64,000 nt of DNA from Enterobacter sp. CC120223-11 (GTDB lineage: Bacteria > Pseudomonadota > Gammaproteobacteria > Enterobacterales > Enterobacteriaceae), in NCBI RefSeq assembly GCF_900215375.1, contig NZ_OBEF01000003.1, positions 1 to 64,000 on the forward strand, given 5' to 3'. Below are positions 36,386 to 47,207 of the stretch, piece after piece. Positions within the stretch are counted from its first letter, which is position 1, and every line of letters starts with the position of its first letter. Position numbers and translations under genes: made by a program. The notes under the pieces were generated by a model. The model had not been told where the DNA came from. It saw only the letters and a program-made list of their open reading frames with translations, and made no database searches.

Positions 36386-37696
36386 ATGAGTCAGGCATTA
36401 CCGCTTATCACCCGTCAGGGCGATCGCATTGCCATTGTCAGCGGGCTGCGTACGCCTTTTGCGCGTCAGGCGACGGCATTCCACGGCATTCCGGCGGTCG
36501 ATCTCGGCAAAATGGTTGTGGGTGAACTGCTGGCTCGCAGCGAAATTCCCCCCGAGGTTATCGAACAACTGGTGTTTGGTCAGGTCGTGCAAATGCCTGA
36601 AGCGCCGAACATTGCACGTGAAATCGTCCTTGGAACCGGTATGAACGTGCATACCGATGCATATAGTGTGAGCCGCGCCTGCGCCACAAGCTTCCAGGCC
36701 GTTGCCAACGTCGCCGAAAGCCTGATGGCCGGAACCATTCGCGCCGGAATCGCCGGCGGGGCGGATTCCTCTTCCGTGTTACCGATTGGCGTCAGCAAAA
36801 CTCTGGCGCGAACGCTGGTCGACGCTAACAAAGCCCGGACGCTCGGGCAAAAACTCAAACTCTTCTCCCGCCTGCGTCTCAAGGATTTGGCCCCGGTGCC
36901 TCCTGCCGTGGCTGAATATTCTACGGGCCTGCGCATGGGCGACACCGCCGAACAAATGGCAAAAACCTGGGGCATCACCCGCGAGCAGCAGGATGCGCTG
37001 GCGCATCGCTCCCACGTGCATGCCGCTAAAGCCTGGGAAGAGGGCAAGCTGGCCGACGAAGTTATGACGGCCTATGCACCACCTTTCCGTGAGCCGCTGG
37101 AAAAAGATAACAACATTCGCGGCAATTCCACCATCGCGGATTACGCCAAACTGCGCCCCGCATTTGACCGTAAGCACGGCACAGTCACCGCCGCCAACAG
37201 CACGCCGCTCACCGATGGTGCCGCCGCCGTTATTCTGATGACGGAGTCACGTGCTAAGGAGCTCGGCCTCAAACCACTGGGGTATCTGCGCAGCTACGCG
37301 TTTACCGCCATTGACGTCTGGCAGGACATGCTGCTCGGTCCGGCCTGGTCTACGCCGCTGGCGCTTGAGCGTGCCGGGCTGACAATGGCCGATTTAACCC
37401 TCATTGATATGCACGAAGCTTTTGCCGCGCAGACACTGGCGAACGTCCAACTGATGGCCAGCGAACGCTTTGCTCGCGACGTGCTGGGCCGCAGCCACGC
37501 CACAGGCGAAATTGACGACAGTAAATTTAACGTGCTTGGTGGCTCGATTGCCTATGGGCATCCATTTGCCGCCACAGGGGCGCGCATGATCACCCAAACG
37601 CTGAACGAGTTACGCCGTCGCGGCGGTGGCTTTGGCCTGGTTACCGCCTGTGCGGCGGGCGGCCTCGGTGCAGCCATGGTTCTGGAGGCCGAATAA
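36386..37696 (+). CDS. fadI: 3-ketoacyl-CoA thiolase FadI (anaerobic/second beta-oxidation complex)
   Basis: Thiolase subunit of the FadI-FadJ beta-oxidation complex, splitting 3-ketoacyl-CoA to acetyl-CoA and a shortened acyl-CoA. The nucleophilic cysteine lies in [11 protein letters not shown] near residue 98-99; the catalytic histidine is in MHEAFAAQ and the second cysteine and histidine in [11 protein letters not shown] and TACAAGG. Length 436 equals E. coli. AGGGGAAGG precedes the start. Its stop overlaps the fadJ start by one base (TAATG), as expected for a coupled operon under FadR. Confidence 0.97.
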   Translation: MSQALPLITRQGDRIAIVSGLRTPFARQATAFHGIPAVDLGKMVVGELLARSEIPPEVIEQLVFGQVVQMPEAPNIAREIVLGTGMNVHTDAYSVSRACATSFQAVANVAESLMAGTIRAGIAGGADSSSVLPIGVSKTLARTLVDANKARTLGQKLKLFSRLRLKDLAPVPPAVAEYSTGLRMGDTAEQMAKTWGITREQQDALAHRSHVHAAKAWEEGKLADEVMTAYAPPFREPLEKDNNIRGNSTIADYAKLRPAFDRKHGTVTAANSTPLTDGAAAVILMTESRAKELGLKPLGYLRSYAFTAIDVWQDMLLGPAWSTPLALERAGLTMADLTLIDMHEAFAAQTLANVQLMASERFARDVLGRSHATGEIDDSKFNVLGGSIAYGHPFAATGARMITQTLNELRRRGGGFGLVTACAAGGLGAAMVLEAE

Positions 37697-39843
37697 TGGA
37701 AACGACATCCGCATTTACTCTGACCGAGCGCCTCGATAACGTTGCGGTCATTACCATCGACGTGCCCGGCGAGAAGATGAACACCCTGAAGGCGGAGTTT
37801 GGCGTTCAGGTGAGGGCCATCCTCAAACAAATCCGTGAGAACAAAGCGCTGCGCGGCGTGGTGTTTATTTCCGCCAAGCCCGACAACTTTATTGCAGGCG
37901 CGGACATCAACATGATTGCCGGCTGCCAAACCGCGCAGGAAGCCGAAGCGCTGGCGCTTCAGGGCCAGCAGATCATGGCGGAAATTCATGCGCTGCCGGT
38001 TCCGGTTGTCGCTGCCATTCACGGTGCCTGCCTGGGCGGCGGCCTGGAACTGGCGTTAGCCTGCCACACCCGTATTTGCACAGACGATGCGAAAACGGTG
38101 CTGGGGCTTCCGGAAGTGCAGTTAGGGTTGCTGCCGGGCTCCGGCGGCACGCAGCGGCTGCCGCGCCTGGTCGGGATCAGCACCGCGCTGGACATGATCC
38201 TCACTGGGAAACAGCTTCGCGTGCGGCAGGCGTTAAAAGCCGGGCTGGTGGATGACGTTGTGCCACACTCGATTCTGCTGAAAGCCGCCGTTGAGCGGGC
38301 AAAACAGGAGCGTCCTGCCAGCCGTCGTCTGCCCGTTCGCGAGCGCATTCTTGCGGGGCCGATTGCCCGCAGCCTGGTGTTCAACATGGCGGCGAAGAAA
38401 ACAGAAGAGAAAACTCACGGTAACTACCCGGCGACCGGGCGTATCTTAAGCGTGCTGGAAACGGGCCTGGCGCACGGCAGCAGCAGCGGGTATGAAGCGG
38501 AAGCCAGAGCCTTCGGCGAACTGGCGATGACGCCGCAGTCCAGAGCGTTACGTTCCATATTCTTCGCCAGTACGGAAGTGAAAAAAGATCCCGGGGCGAC
38601 GGCTGAACCTCAGCCGCTGCATTCCGCTGCGGTGATTGGCGGTGGGCTGATGGGGGGCGGAATTGCCTTTGTCACCGCGAGCAAGGCAAAGCTGCCGGTA
38701 CGCATCAAAGACATTAATGCTAAGGGAATCAATCACGCGCTGAAGTACAGCTGGGAGCTGCTTGATAAGAAGGTGCGTCGCCGCCATATCAGAGCCAGTG
38801 AGCGCGACAGCCAGCTGGCGCTCATTTCCGGCACAACGGAGTATCGGGGGTTTGCGCAACGCGACGTAGTGATTGAGGCCGTTTTCGAGGATTTAGCCCT
38901 CAAGCAGCAAATGGTGGCTGACGTGGAAGCGAACTTTGCGCCGCACACCATTTTTGCTTCGAACACTTCGTCGCTGCCGATAGGCGACATTGCCGCGCAG
39001 GCTCAGCGCCCGGAGCAGGTGATTGGCCTGCACTTCTTCAGCCCGGTGGAGAAAATGCCGCTGGTGGAGGTGATCCCACACGCCGGGACGTCGGAGGCGA
39101 CGATAGCCACCACGGTAAAACTGGCAAAACAGCTCGGCAAAACGCCGGTGGTGGTGGCCGATAAAGCGGGCTTCTACGTAAACCGCATTCTGGCCCCATA
39201 TATTAATGAGGCGATGCGGCTGCTGACCGAGGGCGAATCCATCGACAAAATCGACGGGGCGCTGACGAAATTTGGCTTCCCGGTGGGGCCAATCCAACTT
39301 TTGGATGAGGTCGGGATTGATACCGGGACTAAAATTATTCCTGTGCTGGAAAGCGCTTACGGAGATCGTTTCAGCGCGCCTGCAAATATCATCAGCGCAA
39401 TTTTGAACGACGATCGCAAAGGCAGAAAAAATGGTCGCGGTTTCTATCTTTACGGCGCAAAAGGGCGTAAAAGCAAAAAACAGCCTGACCCTGCAATTTA
39501 TACGCTTATTGGCAGCGGGCAGAAAGGTTCGCTCTCAGAGCAACAAATTGCCGAGCGCTGCGTGATGATGATGCTCAATGAAGCGGCGCGCTGCTTCGAC
39601 GAGCAGGTAGTGCGCAGCGCGCGCGATGGTGACATCGGCGCGGTGTTTGGTATCGGATTCCCGCCGTTTTTGGGCGGCCCGTTCCGCTATATGGACAGCC
39701 TCGGGGCGGGTGAAGTCGTGGCGATTCTGCAACGCCTGGCTACCCAGTTTGGGCCACGGTTTACGCCGTGCGATGCATTAACAAGGATGGCAGAACAGGG
39801 CCTGACCTTTTGGCCCGCAAATGAAACTGAGACGTTACGTTGA
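37696..39843 (+). CDS. fadJ: fatty acid oxidation complex alpha subunit FadJ
   Basis: Multifunctional 715-residue subunit (E. coli 714) with enoyl-CoA hydratase activity in the N-terminal third and 3-hydroxyacyl-CoA dehydrogenase in the rest. The crotonase oxyanion segment is [14 protein letters not shown], with the catalytic glutamates in GLELAL and [13 protein letters not shown]. The NAD-binding [10 protein letters not shown] lies near residue 315 and the dehydrogenase signature is [16 protein letters not shown]. It functions with FadI, notably in anaerobic fatty-acid oxidation. The next gene, sixA, is 205 bases away. Confidence 0.97.
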   Translation: METTSAFTLTERLDNVAVITIDVPGEKMNTLKAEFGVQVRAILKQIRENKALRGVVFISAKPDNFIAGADINMIAGCQTAQEAEALALQGQQIMAEIHALPVPVVAAIHGACLGGGLELALACHTRICTDDAKTVLGLPEVQLGLLPGSGGTQRLPRLVGISTALDMILTGKQLRVRQALKAGLVDDVVPHSILLKAAVERAKQERPASRRLPVRERILAGPIARSLVFNMAAKKTEEKTHGNYPATGRILSVLETGLAHGSSSGYEAEARAFGELAMTPQSRALRSIFFASTEVKKDPGATAEPQPLHSAAVIGGGLMGGGIAFVTASKAKLPVRIKDINAKGINHALKYSWELLDKKVRRRHIRASERDSQLALISGTTEYRGFAQRDVVIEAVFEDLALKQQMVADVEANFAPHTIFASNTSSLPIGDIAAQAQRPEQVIGLHFFSPVEKMPLVEVIPHAGTSEATIATTVKLAKQLGKTPVVVADKAGFYVNRILAPYINEAMRLLTEGESIDKIDGALTKFGFPVGPIQLLDEVGIDTGTKIIPVLESAYGDRFSAPANIISAILNDDRKGRKNGRGFYLYGAKGRKSKKQPDPAIYTLIGSGQKGSLSEQQIAERCVMMMLNEAARCFDEQVVRSARDGDIGAVFGIGFPPFLGGPFRYMDSLGAGEVVAILQRLATQFGPRFTPCDALTRMAEQGLTFWPANETETLR

Positions 39844-40048
39844 GGTCAAATAAAGGTAAATCCTGACGAGTGATAACGCTGTTGAATGGCTATTTTGTAA
39901 ACAGAGATTGACTATACTTACGCCATTGAGGTAAAAAACAGCGTTTCATTCATCGAATGGATCAGGCACAATGCCCGGCCATCGGGTAAACAGCGTGTTT
40001 TGACGTGTGTTTTACTTCGGTGCTTCTGGTTAACAAAAGCGGTGCAAT

Positions 40049-40534
40049 ATGCAAGTTTTTATCATGCGTCACGGCGACGCTGCCCTGGATGCAGCCAGCG
40101 ATTCGGTTCGTCCTCTCACCACCTGTGGGTGCGATGAATCCCGTCAAATGGCAACCTGGCTGAAAGGTCAAAAAGTGGATATTGAGCGCGTTCTGGTCAG
40201 CCCGTTCTTACGAGCCGAACAAACGCTGAACGTGGTGGGGGAGTGCATGAACCTGCCAAAAGAGATCGATGTCCTGCCGGAACTCACGCCTTGCGGCGAT
40301 GTGGGCCTGGTCAGCGCGTATTTGCAGGCGCTGGCTAACGAAGGTGTGGCCTCTGCGCTGGTGGTTTCTCACCTGCCGCTGGTCGGCTACCTGGTCTCCG
40401 AACTCTGCCCTGGCGAAGCGCCGCCGATGTTCTCCACATCCGCGATTGCCAACGTCACGCTGGATGCCAGCGGGCAAGGCCAGTTCAACTGGCAGATGAG
40501 CCCCTGCAATCTGAAAATGGCGAAAGCCATCTGA
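40049..40534 (+). CDS. sixA: phosphohistidine phosphatase SixA
   Basis: Histidine-phosphatase-superfamily enzyme, reported to remove phosphate from the HPt domain of ArcB and from the nitrogen PTS protein NPr. The RHG motif with the nucleophile H8 (MRHGDAA) is at the N terminus; the second histidine is in VVSHLPL near residue 108. The 161 residues equal E. coli SixA. It is a single gene: fadJ ends 205 bases upstream, and a sigma-70-like extended -10 TATACT occurs at 39912. smrB converges from the right. Confidence 0.96.
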   Translation: MQVFIMRHGDAALDAASDSVRPLTTCGCDESRQMATWLKGQKVDIERVLVSPFLRAEQTLNVVGECMNLPKEIDVLPELTPCGDVGLVSAYLQALANEGVASALVVSHLPLVGYLVSELCPGEAPPMFSTSAIANVTLDASGQGQFNWQMSPCNLKMAKAI

Positions 40535-40544
40535 GATCTCCAGG

Positions 40545-40571
40545 CCCGGTAACGCAGTGCCGCCGGGCACT
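40545..40571. repeat. Single REP-like palindrome
   Basis: CCCGGTAACGCAGTGCCGCCGGGC resembles half of a REP/BIME unit, between sixA and the terminator of smrB. Confidence 0.5.
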
Positions 40572-40586
40572 CCAGCATCAAAATAC

Positions 40587-40615
40587 AAAAGGCGGGAAAT
40601 GCTCCCGCCTTTTTG
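40587..40615. terminator. Bidirectional terminator between sixA and smrB
   Basis: AAAAGGCGGGA-AATG-CTCCCGCCTTTTT forms a 10-bp stem with flanking A and T runs. Confidence 0.88.
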
Positions 40616-41167
40616 TCAAGGTAATTCCGGCGGCTGCCACTCTTCCACTTCTATCAACACCAGCAAGGCTGCATCTCCGCCGTACTCTTTCGGTGCCTGA
40701 TGAAATGCCATCACGTGCGGGTGCTGCGCCAGCCACAGCGGTGTTTGCTGCTTGAGAATGTGCTTTCCGTGGCCGTGCATGACGCAGGCGCAAAACAGAT
40801 GTTCACGACGGCAGGCTGCAATCAACGCGCCCAATTCTTGCTTGGCCTGCATCTGGGTCAGACCGTGCAAATCGAGAAACAGCTCCGGCGAGTAATCACC
40901 GCGGCGCAGTTTTTTCGCCTCAAAATGGCTGACGTCGGCGCGCACGTACTTCATCGCACCTTCCGTGTTCAGCAGCGGCTGAAACTCATCGGAAAAATAG
41001 TGGCTGTTGTCGGCCTGTTCCTGAAGCAGACGCTTGACCGGCACTTCACTGATTTTTTTGCGCGCAGGGCGATGGACTATGGTGTCCTGCTTGATCTGAC
41101 GGGTGCCGGTCATGAGCTGGCGGAACAGCGTCTGATCCTCCTCGCTGAGTGAGGGTTTCTTCTTCAT
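40616..41167 (-). CDS. smrB: ribosome rescue endonuclease SmrB
   Basis: Small MutS-related (SMR) domain endonuclease that cleaves mRNA at collided ribosomes to start rescue. The 183 residues equal the E. coli length. The N-terminal basic stretch ([18 protein letters not shown]) is followed by the SMR domain with [10 protein letters not shown] near residue 98 and the GHGKHILK motif near 128. It is the former yfcN. It is read leftward from ATG at 41167, divergent from prmB with a 163-base gap that must hold both promoters. Confidence 0.95.
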   Translation of the reverse strand: MKKKPSLSEEDQTLFRQLMTGTRQIKQDTIVHRPARKKISEVPVKRLLQEQADNSHYFSDEFQPLLNTEGAMKYVRADVSHFEAKKLRRGDYSPELFLDLHGLTQMQAKQELGALIAACRREHLFCACVMHGHGKHILKQQTPLWLAQHPHVMAFHQAPKEYGGDAALLVLIEVEEWQPPELP

Positions 41168-41330
41168 CGTCTCTTCTCATTTTCGCTTTGCGACAGTTTA
41201 CCCGACTCTCCGCACCTGCGGGCAGTGAAAACGCATATTTCCCAAAGCCCGCGTTGCAAGAATGCTGATTTATCGCCGTCTTCGTGGCAAACTAGCCGCC
41301 GAATTTACGCGTCATGCCCTGGAGGGGAAA

Positions 41331-42263
41331 GTGGATAAGATTTTTGTCGATGAAGCAGTCAACGAGCTGCATACCATTCAGGATATGTTGCGCTGGTCCG
41401 TCAGCCGCTTCAGCGCGGCTGGCATCTGGTACGGTCACGGCACGGACAACCCGTGGGATGAGGCCGTCCAACTGGTGCTGCCATCGCTCTATCTGCCGCT
41501 GGATATTCCGGAAGACATGCGCATCGCGCGTCTGACCTCCAGCGAAAAGCATCGCATCGTCGAGCGCGTGATCCGTCGCGTGAACGAGCGCATCCCGGTT
41601 GCTTACCTGACCAATAAAGCCTGGTTCTGCGGCCACGAATTTTACGTTGATGAACGCGTGCTGGTGCCGCGTTCGCCGATTGGTGAGCTCATCAACAACC
41701 GCTTTGCGGGCCTGGTTGCCCGTCAGCCTGAACATATTCTGGATATGTGTACCGGCAGCGGCTGTATCGCCATTGCCTGTGCTTACGCCTTCCCGGAAGC
41801 GGAAGTCGACGGGGTGGATATCTCCCCGGATGCGCTGGCCGTGGCCGAGCACAATATCGAAGAGCACGGGCTGATTCACCACGTCACGCCAATTCGTTCC
41901 GACCTGTTCCGCGACCTGCCAAAAGTGCAGTACGACCTGATTGTCACCAATCCGCCTTACGTGGATGCCGAAGACATGGCGGACCTGCCAAACGAATATC
42001 GCCACGAGCCGGAACTCGGCCTGGCGTCCGGCTCCGACGGCCTGAAGCTGACGCGCCGCATTCTTGGCAACGCGCCGGACTACCTGAGCGATGACGGTAT
42101 TCTGATTTGTGAAGTCGGTAACAGCATGGTACATCTGATGGAGCAGTATCCTGACGTGCCGTTCACCTGGCTTGAGTTTGACAACGGCGGTGACGGCGTC
42201 TTTATGCTCACCAAAGCGCAGCTCCTGGCTGCCCGCGAACACTTCAGCATCTATAAAGATTAA
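41331..42263 (+). CDS. prmB: 50S ribosomal protein uL3 N5-glutamine methyltransferase PrmB
   Basis: AdoMet-dependent enzyme methylating a glutamine of ribosomal protein uL3. The cofactor motif [12 protein letters not shown] lies near residue 138 and the catalytic NPPY motif is at 207-210 ([11 protein letters not shown]). The ORF is open from 41262, but homology to E. coli PrmB (310 residues) and GGAGGGG just before a GTG at 41331 fix the start there (translated VDKIFVDEA...; first residue Met in the protein), giving 310 residues. First gene of the run prmB-aroC-mepA-yfcA-epmC-yfcL. Confidence 0.95.
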   Translation: MDKIFVDEAVNELHTIQDMLRWSVSRFSAAGIWYGHGTDNPWDEAVQLVLPSLYLPLDIPEDMRIARLTSSEKHRIVERVIRRVNERIPVAYLTNKAWFCGHEFYVDERVLVPRSPIGELINNRFAGLVARQPEHILDMCTGSGCIAIACAYAFPEAEVDGVDISPDALAVAEHNIEEHGLIHHVTPIRSDLFRDLPKVQYDLIVTNPPYVDAEDMADLPNEYRHEPELGLASGSDGLKLTRRILGNAPDYLSDDGILICEVGNSMVHLMEQYPDVPFTWLEFDNGGDGVFMLTKAQLLAAREHFSIYKD

Positions 42264-42284
42264 TTACAATTCGATGGAGCCGTG

Positions 42285-43370
42285 ATGGCCGGAAACACAA
42301 TTGGACAACTCTTTCGCGTAACCACCTTCGGCGAATCCCACGGTGTGGCCCTCGGCTGCATCGTGGACGGCGTACCGCCGGGCATTCCGCTGACGGAAGC
42401 CGATCTCCAGCACGACCTTGATCGTCGTCGCCCTGGCACTTCGCGTTACACCACGCAGCGCCGCGAGCCGGATCAGGTGAAAATCCTCTCCGGCGTTTTT
42501 GAAGGCGTAACCACCGGGACCAGCATTGGCCTGCTGATTGAGAACACCGATCAGCGCTCCCAGGACTACAGCGCCATCAAGGATGTGTTCCGTCCGGGCC
42601 ACGCCGATTACACCTACGAACAGAAATATGGCCTGCGTGACTATCGCGGCGGTGGCCGTTCCTCCGCTCGTGAGACCGCCATGCGCGTGGCCGCAGGCGC
42701 GATTGCCAAAAAGTATCTGGCAGAGAAATTCGGCATTGTTATCCGCGGCTGTATGACTCAGATGGGCGACATTCCGCTGGAGATCAAAGACTGGAGCCAG
42801 GTTGAGCAGAACCCGTTCTTCTGCCCGGATCCGGACAAAATCGAAGCGCTCGACGAGCTGATGCGTGGCCTGAAAAAAGAAGGCGACTCTATTGGCGCGA
42901 AAATTACCGTCGTGGCTGACGGCGTGCCGCCAGGCCTTGGCGAGCCGGTGTTCGATCGTCTCGATGCCGATATTGCTCACGCGCTGATGAGCATCAACGC
43001 GGTGAAAGGCGTGGAAATTGGCGACGGTTTTGACGTGGTTAGCCTGCGCGGCAGCGAAAACCGCGACGAAATCACTAAAGACGGCTTCCAGAGCAACCAC
43101 GCCGGTGGCGTGCTCGGCGGCATCAGCAGCGGGCAGCAAATCATCGCCCACATGGCGCTGAAGCCAACCTCGAGCATCACCGTGCCGGGGCGCACGATCA
43201 ACCGCTTCGGTGAAGAGGTTGAGATGATCACCAAGGGCCGACACGATCCCTGCGTGGGGATCCGCGCGGTGCCGATCGCAGAAGCGATGTTGGCGATTGT
43301 GCTGATGGATCATCTGCTGCGCCAGCGGGCGCAAAATACGGATGTGAACTGCACTCTGCCTCGCTGGTAA
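42285..43370 (+). CDS. aroC: chorismate synthase AroC
   Basis: Catalyses the last step of the shikimate pathway, 5-enolpyruvylshikimate 3-phosphate to chorismate, using reduced FMN. The three family signatures are present: [14 protein letters not shown] near residue 17, [12 protein letters not shown] near 48, and the [10 protein letters not shown] segment near 125. A GTG at 42282 precedes the ATG at 42285; the latter gives the E. coli length of 361 residues and has GGAG at a suitable distance. Lies 21 bases after prmB. Confidence 0.98.
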   Translation: MAGNTIGQLFRVTTFGESHGVALGCIVDGVPPGIPLTEADLQHDLDRRRPGTSRYTTQRREPDQVKILSGVFEGVTTGTSIGLLIENTDQRSQDYSAIKDVFRPGHADYTYEQKYGLRDYRGGGRSSARETAMRVAAGAIAKKYLAEKFGIVIRGCMTQMGDIPLEIKDWSQVEQNPFFCPDPDKIEALDELMRGLKKEGDSIGAKITVVADGVPPGLGEPVFDRLDADIAHALMSINAVKGVEIGDGFDVVSLRGSENRDEITKDGFQSNHAGGVLGGISSGQQIIAHMALKPTSSITVPGRTINRFGEEVEMITKGRHDPCVGIRAVPIAEAMLAIVLMDHLLRQRAQNTDVNCTLPRW

Positions 43371-43394
43371 TACTCACCAGGGACTTGCGGGAAA

Positions 43395-44219
43395 ATGAAA
43401 AAAACCGTTATCGCGCTGCTGGCACTTCTTGCCAGTAGCGTTTCCTTCGCCGCCACGCCGTGGCAGAAGATCAAAGAGCCGATTCCCGGCACGGCGCAGT
43501 CGATTGGTGCTTTTGCCAACGGCTGTATCGTCGGTGCCAATCCGTTACCGCTGCAGTCTGATAACTATCAGGTGATGCGCACCGATCAGCGCCGCTACTT
43601 TGGTCATCCGGATCTTATCCAGTTCATTCAGCGTCTGAGCCGCCAGGTTCACAACGCAGGGATGGGCACGCTGCTGATTGGCGACATGGGGATGCCCGCG
43701 GGCGGGCGCTTTAACGGCGGCCATGCCAGCCATCAGTCCGGGCTGGACGTTGACATTTTCCTGCAGCTGCCGCAAACGCGCTGGAGTTCGGCACAGCTGC
43801 TTAAGCCTCAGGCGCTGGATTTAGTGGCGGCGGATGGCAAGCACGTGGTGCCATCGCTGTGGTCACCGCAAATCAGCAATCTGATCAAGCTCGCGGCGAA
43901 AGATGACGACGTAACGCGCATTTTCGTGAACCCGGCTATCAAGCAGCAGCTTTGCCTGGATGCGGGCACGGACCGCGACTGGCTGCGTAAAGTGCGGCCG
44001 TGGTTCCAGCATCGGGCGCATATGCACGTGCGTCTTCGCTGTCCGGCGGGAAGCCTGGAGTGTCAGGATCAGGCCGCTCCTCCGGCGGGTGACGGCTGCG
44101 GGGCTGAACTGCAAAGCTGGTTTGAACCGCCGAAGCCTGGATCAACCAAACCTGAGAAGAAGACGCCGCCGCCGTTGCCGCCTTCCTGCCAGGCGCTACT
44201 GGATGAGCATGTTCTCTGA
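43395..44219 (+). CDS. mepA: penicillin-insensitive murein DD-endopeptidase MepA
   Basis: Periplasmic LAS-family zinc endopeptidase that cuts D-Ala-mDAP cross-links of peptidoglycan. A signal peptide of 19 residues (VSFAA) is followed by the metal-binding [13 protein letters not shown] (about 110-121) and the second-site [12 protein letters not shown] near 206-217. Six cysteines are conserved for disulfides. Length 274 equals the E. coli protein. Its stop codon TGA shares one base with the following yfcA start (TGATG). Confidence 0.97.
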   Translation: MKKTVIALLALLASSVSFAATPWQKIKEPIPGTAQSIGAFANGCIVGANPLPLQSDNYQVMRTDQRRYFGHPDLIQFIQRLSRQVHNAGMGTLLIGDMGMPAGGRFNGGHASHQSGLDVDIFLQLPQTRWSSAQLLKPQALDLVAADGKHVVPSLWSPQISNLIKLAAKDDDVTRIFVNPAIKQQLCLDAGTDRDWLRKVRPWFQHRAHMHVRLRCPAGSLECQDQAAPPAGDGCGAELQSWFEPPKPGSTKPEKKTPPPLPPSCQALLDEHVL

Positions 44220-45028
44220 TGGAATTTTTTAACGATTTCTTTATGCTGTCGCCGCTGCTTCTGGCGGCTCTGTTCTTTATTGCGCTGCTGGCTGGGTTTA
44301 TTGATTCCCTGGCGGGCGGCGGCGGCCTGCTGACTATTCCTGCGCTGCTGGCAGTGGGTATGTCGCCTGCCAACGCACTGGCAACGAATAAGCTGCAGGC
44401 CTGTGGCGGCTCGCTCTCTTCTTCACTCTATTTTGTCCGCCGCGGCGTGGTGAATTTAAAAGAGCAGAAGCTCAATATTCTGATGACCTTTATCGGCTCG
44501 ATGAGCGGCGCGCTGCTGGTGCAGCACGTGCAGTCGGACGTCCTGCGCCAAATCCTGCCGCTGCTGGTTATCGGCATTGGCCTCTATTTTCTTCTGATGC
44601 CGAAACTGGGCGAAGAAGACAGGCAGCGCCGTCTGCACGGCCTGCCGTTCGCGCTGGTGGCTGGCGGATGCGTCGGTTTTTACGACGGTTTCTTCGGCCC
44701 GGGCGCAGGTTCATTTTACGCACTGGCGTTCGTCACGCTCGCCGGGTTTAACCTCGCCAAATCCACCGCACACGCCAAAGTGCTGAACGCCACCTCCAAC
44801 GTGGGTGGTCTGCTGCTGTTTATCCTCGGCGGCAAAGTGATTTGGGGCACGGGTTTTGTGATGATGGCAGGACAATTTTTAGGTGCGCGAATGGGATCGC
44901 GACTGGTGCTCAGCAAAGGACAGCAGCTGATCCGGCCGATGATCGTTATCGTCTCGGCGGTGATGAGCGCTAAACTTCTCTATGACAGTCACGGGGCGGA
45001 GATCCTCCAGTGGTTGGGAATTCACTGA
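44219..45028 (+). CDS. yfcA: TauE/SafE (TSUP) family membrane protein YfcA
   Basis: Inner-membrane protein with eight hydrophobic helices, from the family that exports sulfite and organosulfonates. The two halves carry the family repeat: GFIDSLAGGGGLLTIPALL near residue 22 and GFYDGFFGPGAGSFYALAF near 151. The solute is not known in enterics. The 269 residues equal E. coli YfcA. It overlaps mepA by one base and epmC by one base, so it is embedded in the aroC operon. Confidence 0.95.
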   Translation: MEFFNDFFMLSPLLLAALFFIALLAGFIDSLAGGGGLLTIPALLAVGMSPANALATNKLQACGGSLSSSLYFVRRGVVNLKEQKLNILMTFIGSMSGALLVQHVQSDVLRQILPLLVIGIGLYFLLMPKLGEEDRQRRLHGLPFALVAGGCVGFYDGFFGPGAGSFYALAFVTLAGFNLAKSTAHAKVLNATSNVGGLLLFILGGKVIWGTGFVMMAGQFLGARMGSRLVLSKGQQLIRPMIVIVSAVMSAKLLYDSHGAEILQWLGIH

Positions 45029-45576
45029 TGCAACAACAACACCATTTTCAGCAGCTGATAGACATTTTTGATGGCTGCTTTGCTGACGATTTTAATACCC
45101 GTCTGATTTCAGGCGAAGATGAACCGATCTATCTTCCCGCTGATGACGACGCGCCGTACAACCGCATCGTCTTCGCTCACGGTTTTTATGCCAGCGCTCT
45201 GCATGAGATTTCTCACTGGTGTATTGCGGGAGCCGAGCGCCGCAAGCAGGTGGATTTTGGTTACTGGTACTGCCCGGACGGGCGCGATGCCAAGACTCAG
45301 GGCCAGTTCGAAGATGTGGAAGTCAAACCGCAGGCGTTTGACTGGCTGTTTTGCGCGGCGGCGGGTTTTCCGTTTAACGTCAGCTGCGACAACCTCGAAG
45401 GGGATTTTGAGCCAGACCGCATCGTGTTCCAGCGGCGCGTCCATGCGCAGGTGATGACGTACCTGAAAGAGGGGATCCCGGCACGTCCGGCGCGCTTCAT
45501 CGCGGCTTTACAGAATTATTATCAAACGCCGATGCTAACGGCGGAACACTTCCCCTGGCCGGAAGATCTAAATTGA
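45028..45576 (+). CDS. epmC: elongation factor P hydroxylase EpmC (YfcM)
   Basis: Iron-dependent hydroxylase that completes the beta-lysyl modification of EF-P (Lys34) after EpmA and EpmB. The metal-binding HEISHWCIAG motif and the conserved FGYWYCPDGRDA, WLFC and FNVSCDNLEGD segments are present. The ATG at 45028 (TGATG with the yfcA stop) gives 182 residues, the E. coli length; an upstream in-frame ATG at 45010 lies within yfcA and lacks a ribosome site of its own. yfcL follows after 9 bases. Confidence 0.95.
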   Translation: MQQQHHFQQLIDIFDGCFADDFNTRLISGEDEPIYLPADDDAPYNRIVFAHGFYASALHEISHWCIAGAERRKQVDFGYWYCPDGRDAKTQGQFEDVEVKPQAFDWLFCAAAGFPFNVSCDNLEGDFEPDRIVFQRRVHAQVMTYLKEGIPARPARFIAALQNYYQTPMLTAEHFPWPEDLN

Positions 45577-45585
45577 GGAAAGAAG

Positions 45586-45861
45586 ATGATCGCAGAATAT
45601 GAATCGCGCATTCTGGCATTAATTGATGACATGGTTGAGCACGCCAGCGACGACGAGCTGTTTGCCAGCGGCTACCTGCGCGGCCACCTGACCCTCGCCG
45701 TTGCCGAGCTGGAAGCGGGTGACGATCACTCTGCTGAGGCCGTTTATGGACAGGTGGCACAGAGCCTGGAAAAAGCCATTCAGGCCGGAGAGCTGAACCC
45801 GCGCGATCAGGCGCTGGTGCTTGGCATGTGGGACACGCTGTTCCAGAAAGCGAAGGTTTAA
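45586..45861 (+). CDS. yfcL: YfcL, conserved small protein
   Basis: A 91-residue cytoplasmic protein of the YfcL family (E. coli 92), almost entirely helical and acidic with no membrane segment: [21 protein letters not shown], then [13 protein letters not shown]. Function unknown. GGAA at a 5-8 base spacing precedes the ATG; the gene begins 9 bases after epmC and is the last member of the prmB-to-yfcL run, ending before two hairpins. Confidence 0.92.
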   Translation: MIAEYESRILALIDDMVEHASDDELFASGYLRGHLTLAVAELEAGDDHSAEAVYGQVAQSLEKAIQAGELNPRDQALVLGMWDTLFQKAKV

Positions 45862-45908
45862 TGGTTTAGTTGGGAGTGAGGATCGCTGCGGTCTGATCCC
45901 CTGACCCC

Positions 45909-45932
45909 GACCCTCTCCCAAAGGGAGAGGGA
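45909..45932. repeat. Enterobacterial CCCTCTCCC/GGGAGAGGG hairpin repeat
   Basis: CCCTCTCCC-AAA-GGGAGAGGG at 45911-45931 is a 9-bp perfect stem of a repeat commonly dispersed in Enterobacter and Klebsiella intergenic regions. It sits between yfcL and its terminator. Confidence 0.6.
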
Positions 45933-45941
45933 GCAAACCCT

Positions 45942-45971
45942 AAAAAAGGTACCCGAAAGGGTACCTTTTTG
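45942..45971. terminator. Terminator between yfcL and the GH88 gene
   Basis: AAAAAAGGTACCC-GAAA-GGGTACCTTTTT, a long stem with A and T runs that can work in both directions; it lies between converging genes. Confidence 0.9.
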
Positions 45972-46007
45972 CTTTCACCTTTCGCCACCCGGCAATTTCT
46001 CTCCGGA

Positions 46008-47198
46008 TCACCAGTACAGCGGCCAGACCTGCCGCAGCCGCGCCAGAGCCTCGAGATAGAAATAATCCCCCCAGATACAGCACTGATCCACGCCTTTCCC
46101 GCTGCCCATGTGGTACACCGAGTGCTTCAGCAGCCCTTCGGTGGCCTCGTCTTCACGTGCCAGATAGTTATCCGTCAGCGATTTCACGATTTTCAGCGCC
46201 ATCTCCTCGTAATGGGCACGATGGGGATCCAGCGTCGGCAGCGCTTTCACCAGTTCCAGCAACCCGCAGGCGGCGATGGCCGCAGCTGAGCTGTCGCGTA
46301 CCGCATCCGTGCCGAGCAGGGCTAAATCCCAGTGGCAGACTTCGTCCTCCGGCAGGCGGTTGAGGAAGTAGTGGGCGAGGTTGCGGGAAAGTTCGACCAT
46401 GCTTTCGTCACCGGTGTGCAGGTAGCTCAGCAGGAAGCCGTAAATGCCCCACGCCTGGCCGCGTGACCAGCAGGAATTGTCGCTGTAACCCTGATGGGTA
46501 TTACCAAAGCGCGGCTCGCCGGTGACGACATCCATGTAATACGTATGATACGTAGAGGCATCCGGGCGCACGATGTAACGGGCTGCCTGCTTCACGTGCG
46601 CCGTTGCGGCTTCGGCATAGCGCGAATCCCCCGTTTGCTCACTCGCCCAGTAAAGCAGCGGCAGGTTCATATTGCAGTCGATAATCATCCGGCCCTGCTG
46701 TTCCGGGTCGTTGAGGTCGCCCCAGGCCTGAATGATTTTTGCCGTCGGGTTGAAGCGCTCCATCAGCGTATCGGCGGCCTTCAGCGCCGCCTGGCGCGCG
46801 GCTTCGTTTTCCGTCAGTCGCCACGCGGAAACACAGGAAAGTGAATACAGGAAACCCAGATCGTGCGTGGCCGTATCAATCCGCTTCTCAATGCGTTCGT
46901 AAAAGGAGGGCAGGGTGCGCTCCGCCGCCTCGCGAAAACGCACTTCGCCGGTCATCTCCCACGCCAGCCACAGCTGTCCGGTCCAGAAACTGGTGGTCCA
47001 CTCCACATTTTTGGTGCGCGGCCAGATGCCCTTTTCGCAGGCTTCGCCCGGGAAGCTGTCGCCAAAGGCGGCAATGTTGGTATCCAGCTTCTTCGTAATA
47101 CGCGTTAATGCAGCGTCCAGACTTTGCCGCAGCGCCTGGCGGTCAATGGCATACAGCTCAACGGGGCGCAGCGGCTCGGTAACAACGGAACGGGTCAT
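46008..47198 (-). CDS. glycoside hydrolase family 88, unsaturated glucuronyl hydrolase-like
   Basis: Alpha6/alpha6-barrel enzyme of 396 residues, presumed to release unsaturated glucuronic (or galacturonic) residues from polysaccharide-lyase products. Catalytic aspartates of the family are readable as HDLGFLY near residue 113 and IIDCNMNLPLLYWAS near 174. Conserved SCWSRGQAWGIYGF and WDLALLGTDAVRDSSAAAI also fit. No signal peptide, so it acts on oligosaccharides in the cytoplasm. Third gene of a leftward cassette: DUF2264 protein, transporter, this gene, 9 bases after the transporter stop. The exact substrate cannot be read. Confidence 0.88.
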   Translation of the reverse strand: MTRSVVTEPLRPVELYAIDRQALRQSLDAALTRITKKLDTNIAAFGDSFPGEACEKGIWPRTKNVEWTTSFWTGQLWLAWEMTGEVRFREAAERTLPSFYERIEKRIDTATHDLGFLYSLSCVSAWRLTENEAARQAALKAADTLMERFNPTAKIIQAWGDLNDPEQQGRMIIDCNMNLPLLYWASEQTGDSRYAEAATAHVKQAARYIVRPDASTYHTYYMDVVTGEPRFGNTHQGYSDNSCWSRGQAWGIYGFLLSYLHTGDESMVELSRNLAHYFLNRLPEDEVCHWDLALLGTDAVRDSSAAAIAACGLLELVKALPTLDPHRAHYEEMALKIVKSLTDNYLAREDEATEGLLKHSVYHMGSGKGVDQCCIWGDYFYLEALARLRQVWPLYW

Positions 47199-47207
47199 AA
47201 CGTCTCC

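Noticed and set aside
41292-42242. 316-codon open frame opposite prmB
   Set aside because: Same reason; prmB motifs are clear on the other strand.
42264-43334. 356-codon open frame opposite aroC
   Set aside because: Antisense shadow of a well-identified gene; long open frames on the opposite strand are common in GC-rich codon-biased genes.
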